Shown here one piece after another: positions 60,671 to 64,000 of a stretch of 64,000 bases of DNA (within the stretch, counting starts at the first letter, position 1; every line of letters begins with the position of its first letter). Source of the DNA: Polynucleobacter sp. MWH-P3-07-1. GTDB lineage: Bacteria > Pseudomonadota > Gammaproteobacteria > Burkholderiales > Burkholderiaceae. The stretch spans positions 372,001 to 436,000 of the forward strand of contig NZ_CP061296.1 in NCBI RefSeq assembly GCF_018687555.1, read 5' to 3'. The notes beneath the pieces were generated by a model. The model worked only from the letters and a program-made list of their open reading frames with translations, ran no database searches and was not told the DNA's origin. The position numbers and the translations under genes were made by a program.

Positions 60671-61825
60671 TTAAGCCCGAGAAACGTAGCGCAGGGCAAC
60701 AAAGGCTAGCAGGAGATATAACAAAGGGGGAATCAGGGCGGTCAAGAGTGCTGGCCAAGAACCTAATAGCCCGACATTTGAAAAGAGTGAGTTAAATAAC
60801 TGAAAACTCATACCCAGCATAATGCCGCCGAACACTTTTACGCCAACGCTTCCTGCGCGCGCTCTTAAGTAGGCAAATGGAAGAGCGAGGGCGAGCATCA
60901 CAAAAATGGTGAAAGGGTAAATCACTTTTTTCCAGAATGCGATTGAATGACGTTGGGCATCTTGTTTGTTTTCTCGCAAATGCGAAATAAATTGCGAGAG
61001 ACTAAAGATCGACATTTTTTCTGGGCTAATCAGGAGAACGCCCAAAATTTGGGGGGTGACTTCTGACTCCAAAGTGAGCTGAGGAAGACTCAGAATTTGA
61101 GTTGAATAAACAGGATTGAGTGGATCTGTTTGCTTGCTTTCTTTAAAGCGTGTTTCAGTGACATTCTCTAAGGCCCACATGCCCCGATCCTCGAAGTGTC
61201 CAGACTCAGCGCTACGAATCGATAGCAGCCGATAGTTGGGATCAAACTCATACATCCGAATGTTATGGGCTTGATTGTCTTTATCAACGTTACCGACATT
61301 GACATAGCGCACCCCAGGACGAATTGGCCCATTACCATCCTCATCGTGGAGGCGGTCTTTAATCCAAACACCGGTTTTGAGTTCAGAGCCATAGGATGCT
61401 CCCAGCGCCTTCATGCGCACTTGCTCCGATATCGCCTCCGTATAAGGGCCCAGCCACTCACTCATGATCAGAGTCAGAACAATTAAGGGTAGTGAAATTT
61501 TTGCCAAGGTAATTAAGCCGCGCCGGATATCTAAACCCGCAATACGCAAAATAGTGAACTCGGATTGGCTGGCCAACATGGCGAAGACATAAATACTGCC
61601 GATCAGAGCGGCAATCGGAATGATCTCCGAAATTCGTCCTGGCGCTTTAAGCAAGATCCGTAATAGCGCGATTGGCAAAGTGTATTGCGCATTAACAGAG
61701 CCCAGCTCGCTCAAGATATCGAAGAATAAGAAGAGGGCAACGAGGGCAAACAAAATAAAGCCAAAAGCAGCATAAATTTGCTTGGCCAAATAGCGCTCGA
61801 AGATGTATGGAAAAAGCAGTTTCAT
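60671..61825 (-). CDS. lptG: LPS export permease LptG
   Basis: A protein of 384 residues. It opens with FPYIFERYLAKQIYAAFGF and has two helices, a periplasmic domain and further helices; AMLASQSEFTILRIAG is the coupling region. It forms the LptBFGC complex that extracts lipopolysaccharide from the inner membrane. Its ATG overlaps the lptF stop by four bases. Confidence 0.93.
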   Translation of the reverse strand: MKLLFPYIFERYLAKQIYAAFGFILFALVALFLFFDILSELGSVNAQYTLPIALLRILLKAPGRISEIIPIAALIGSIYVFAMLASQSEFTILRIAGLDIRRGLITLAKISLPLIVLTLIMSEWLGPYTEAISEQVRMKALGASYGSELKTGVWIKDRLHDEDGNGPIRPGVRYVNVGNVDKDNQAHNIRMYEFDPNYRLLSIRSAESGHFEDRGMWALENVTETRFKESKQTDPLNPVYSTQILSLPQLTLESEVTPQILGVLLISPEKMSIFSLSQFISHLRENKQDAQRHSIAFWKKVIYPFTIFVMLALALPFAYLRARAGSVGVKVFGGIMLGMSFQLFNSLFSNVGLLGSWPALLTALIPPLLYLLLAFVALRYVSRA

Positions 61826-62937
61826 GACTTAACCATGCTGGCTGGTAATTGACGTTGCCACCATTTGAGGGAAGGGTTGATACGATTGCGAATCAATGCA
61901 GTGGCGATGATCAGGGCCAAAAGATGAATCGGCCACACTCCAATGAACACATTGATCTTGCCTGAGGAAACAAAGTTTTGCGTCAGGTTCAATAGGTTGC
62001 TGTAGATCAGATAGATGAGCACTGCGTAGAACATCGCTGTGTAACTACCAAGCCGCGGATTGACATAGGCCAGTGGAATTGCAATCAGTACAAGGCCTAA
62101 AGCCATCAGTGGTAAGCCAATGCGCCATAAGAGTTCAGCTCGATTGGCATTCTTGCTGTTGGGATCTTGATCGGTAATGAGCTCAAGAACACTTTTTTCT
62201 CGATCGCGGGGCGCGGGTGCAAGTGCTTCTTTGCTGCGAATCTTCGTGCTGTATTCATCAAACTCCAGAATCCGAAAATCAGGCTGAGTCGGAGTTCCTT
62301 CGTAGCGCCTACCGTTATTCAGGATGATGGATTTTTCACCACCCCCAGAGTTCTGAATATAGCCAGTTGCCGCAACAGCCACACTCAAGCGACCATTTTT
62401 GTTATCAGCAACAAAGACGTTCTTGACTTCACTCTTCTTGAGATCTAATTCTTCTATAAAGAAGACTCGTTGGGCTCTGGCGGATTCTTTAAACTGCCCA
62501 GCGGCGATCATCGAAACATCATCTCGTTGCTGAAAACGCTGGCTAATCAGGGTGGTCTCACGATTGGCCCAAGGCCAAACAAAGAGTGCCAATAGGGCAA
62601 TGATGATGAGTAGGGGGGTGGCAAATTTCAGAATGGGCTTAATCAGATTGGTGATGCTAAGGCCGCTCGCGAACCACACAATCATCTCTGAATCTTTATA
62701 CCAACGTACCAAGACAATCAGCACTGCCACAAACAAAGACACGGTCAGTAAGACGGCTAGGTAGCTCAGGGTCGCAAGCGTAATGAGAACCAAGACGTCT
62801 TCTGGATTGACATTGCCATTGGCCGCCATCCCCAGAACCCGAATCACGAGAGTGGTGATCATGATCGTCACGAGCACCAAGAAGACCGCACCAGTTGTAA
62901 AACTGAGCTCGCGGCGAAGGGCTTGTTTGAATATCAT
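61822..62937 (-). CDS. lptF: LPS export permease LptF
   Basis: A protein of 371 residues with YjgP/YjgQ family features: MIFKQALRRELSFTTGAVFL, a coupling helix near VRWYKDSEMIVWFASGLS, a beta-jellyroll periplasmic domain and C-terminal helices. It pairs with LptG. It is divergent from pepA, with a 123-base shared promoter region, as is common in proteobacteria. Confidence 0.93.
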   Translation of the reverse strand: MIFKQALRRELSFTTGAVFLVLVTIMITTLVIRVLGMAANGNVNPEDVLVLITLATLSYLAVLLTVSLFVAVLIVLVRWYKDSEMIVWFASGLSITNLIKPILKFATPLLIIIALLALFVWPWANRETTLISQRFQQRDDVSMIAAGQFKESARAQRVFFIEELDLKKSEVKNVFVADNKNGRLSVAVAATGYIQNSGGGEKSIILNNGRRYEGTPTQPDFRILEFDEYSTKIRSKEALAPAPRDREKSVLELITDQDPNSKNANRAELLWRIGLPLMALGLVLIAIPLAYVNPRLGSYTAMFYAVLIYLIYSNLLNLTQNFVSSGKINVFIGVWPIHLLALIIATALIRNRINPSLKWWQRQLPASMVKS

Positions 62938-63060
62938 GCAGATTGTTCAGGTAAATATGGCATTCCCGCTAGGATAAAGCCTTCGCCTTGGTCTCGGAGG
63001 ATAATAGGCAAATCACCTAATTCATCTCAACGATCTAACCAAAAAACACCGTAAGACATC

Positions 63061-64000
63061 ATGACCATTCAATTTAGTAGCAAAATTTTTGCCCAAGCCG
63101 ATTTATCCAGCCCCAAACTGCTCAAAGCAGGCTTAACTACCTTATTGGCTCAAAGCACCGATTGCTTGGTTTTGGGGTATTCCCAAGCGCAATGGGGCGC
63201 CTTAGCCAAAAGCGGATTGCTCAAGGAGTTGGACGGTCTACTCGGAGGCGCGATCAAGCTTGCTAAGGAGGCTGGAGATCTGGAAGATAAGCAAAGCGCT
63301 TTATGCCTCTTGCGAGCAGATAAGTCTTGGCCTGTGAGCATCAAGGCTAAGCGGGTCTTATTGGTTAGTTTGGGTGAGCTTGCTACAAAAGAAGCCAATA
63401 CTTTGCTGGCCTATTCCAAGATTGCTCGAGCAGCTTTGAAGGCGCTGAGTAACGGCCCGATTACCAATGCCATTTGGTTTATGCCCAGCTTGGTTGTTGA
63501 AGATCATCAATTTAGTGAGCAGGTACGCGTGACCATGCAATTAGCAGGCGATCAAGCCTATCGTTTTGGGGTTCGTCAGCCCGCGATGAAATTTAAGGCT
63601 AAAGACAAAGCGGATCCATTTGCCCATTTGAAAATAGCGAGTAATAACGCTTTTGCAAAAGAATTGAAGTTGGCAGTGGCAGAAGGGAGTGCCATGGTCG
63701 AAGGAATGAACCTGGCAAAAGATTTAGGAAATCTGCCTCCGAATATTTGTACACCAACCTATTTGGCAAAAACTGCGCAAGGTCTAGTCAAGAAGACCTC
63801 TCTGAAAGTAGAAGTATTAGGTCAGAAACAATTAGAGGCTTTAGGAATGGGTTCTTTTCTGTCGGTTGCAAAAGGTTCTGATACGCCACCGCAGTTCATC
63901 ATCATGCGCCATCAAGGTGGTAAGCCAAATGAGGCGCCAATTGTGTTGGTCGGCAAAGGGATTACCTTTGATACCGGCGGTATTTCACTCAAGCCTGGTG
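63061..64000 (+). CDS. pepA: Leucyl aminopeptidase PepA, 3' partial
   Basis: The start MTIQFSSKIFAQADL lies in the window; the end runs off the edge after 313 codons. NLAKDLGNLPPNICTPTYLA and, at the end, VLVGKGITFDTGGISLKPG hold the first zinc/manganese ligands (Lys, Asp) of the M17 family. The remaining metal motif NTDAEGR lies beyond the window. It cleaves N-terminal residues and, in some species, binds DNA in recombination and regulation. Divergent from lptF. Confidence 0.93.
   Translation, partial: MTIQFSSKIFAQADLSSPKLLKAGLTTLLAQSTDCLVLGYSQAQWGALAKSGLLKELDGLLGGAIKLAKEAGDLEDKQSALCLLRADKSWPVSIKAKRVLLVSLGELATKEANTLLAYSKIARAALKALSNGPITNAIWFMPSLVVEDHQFSEQVRVTMQLAGDQAYRFGVRQPAMKFKAKDKADPFAHLKIASNNAFAKELKLAVAEGSAMVEGMNLAKDLGNLPPNICTPTYLAKTAQGLVKKTSLKVEVLGQKQLEALGMGSFLSVAKGSDTPPQFIIMRHQGGKPNEAPIVLVGKGITFDTGGISLKPG

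Overview
The window looks like a chromosome segment of a small-genome freshwater betaproteobacterium, most likely Polynucleobacter (Burkholderiaceae). This is inferred from moderate-to-low G+C, the gene order yebC-purD-hemF-nadD-rsfS-rlmH-maf-rng, queG/tsaE/amiC, lptFG next to pepA, and the style of the short GCCACCC/GGGTGGC terminators. No database search was possible, so the genus is a recognition call.

Layout. 1-9.9 kb: the end of a SorAB-type sulfite dehydrogenase, a CHRD protein, an Rrf2-like regulator, an exonuclease/GIY-YIG nuclease, redox enzymes (SDR, DCC-family, FAD amine-oxidase-like), an HD-domain protein, a P-loop kinase-like protein, an RNB ribonuclease and a lipoprotein. 9.9-13.3 kb: an exported lipase-like hydrolase and a Tat-exported sulfatase-family enzyme. 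13.3-17.5 kb: an SsuABC/NMT1-type ABC importer with an amidase, bounded by a decayed tRNA-Lys 3' fragment on the left and a well-preserved one on the right.

17.56-37.44 kb: a genomic island of about 19.9 kb. It is bounded by a perfect 48-bp direct repeat of the 3' part of tRNA-Lys(UUU); the intact tRNA is at the right end. Cargo: a complete kdp potassium-pump operon with its own KdpDE sensor-regulator and a near-canonical KdpE box; a full-length tyrosine integrase; a minus-strand set holding a catalytic-domain-only tyrosine recombinase, a clamp-loader-like AAA+ ATPase and three unrecognised proteins; a DUF6641-like protein; a HEPN-like protein; a single-chain MmeI-like (Type IIL) restriction-modification enzyme; and a DUF3800 protein. 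Two unusual non-coding signals run through it: a family of 17-bp palindromes of form TGTC-N9-GACA placed at module junctions, and a dyad of about 175 bp made of nested inverted repeats between two divergent genes.

37.5-64 kb: core genome. amiC-tsaE and divergent queG; azlCD; a GlcG-like protein; an RhlE-type helicase; gluQ divergent from dnaE; three LPS-type glycosyltransferases next to msbA; the long minus-strand housekeeping run yebC to rng; tRNA-Leu(CAA); a CysB-type regulator; lptFG; and the start of pepA.

How it fits together. The core half supports envelope assembly (LptFG, MsbA, AmiC, glycosyltransferases), tRNA modification (TsaE, QueG, GluQ) and ribosome maturation (RlmH, RsfS). The accessory half looks like repeated integration at one tRNA-Lys gene, adding nutrient uptake, high-affinity potassium uptake and DNA defence. 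The best candidates for undescribed biology are the palindrome family, the 175-bp dyad and the minus-strand AAA+/recombinase module.
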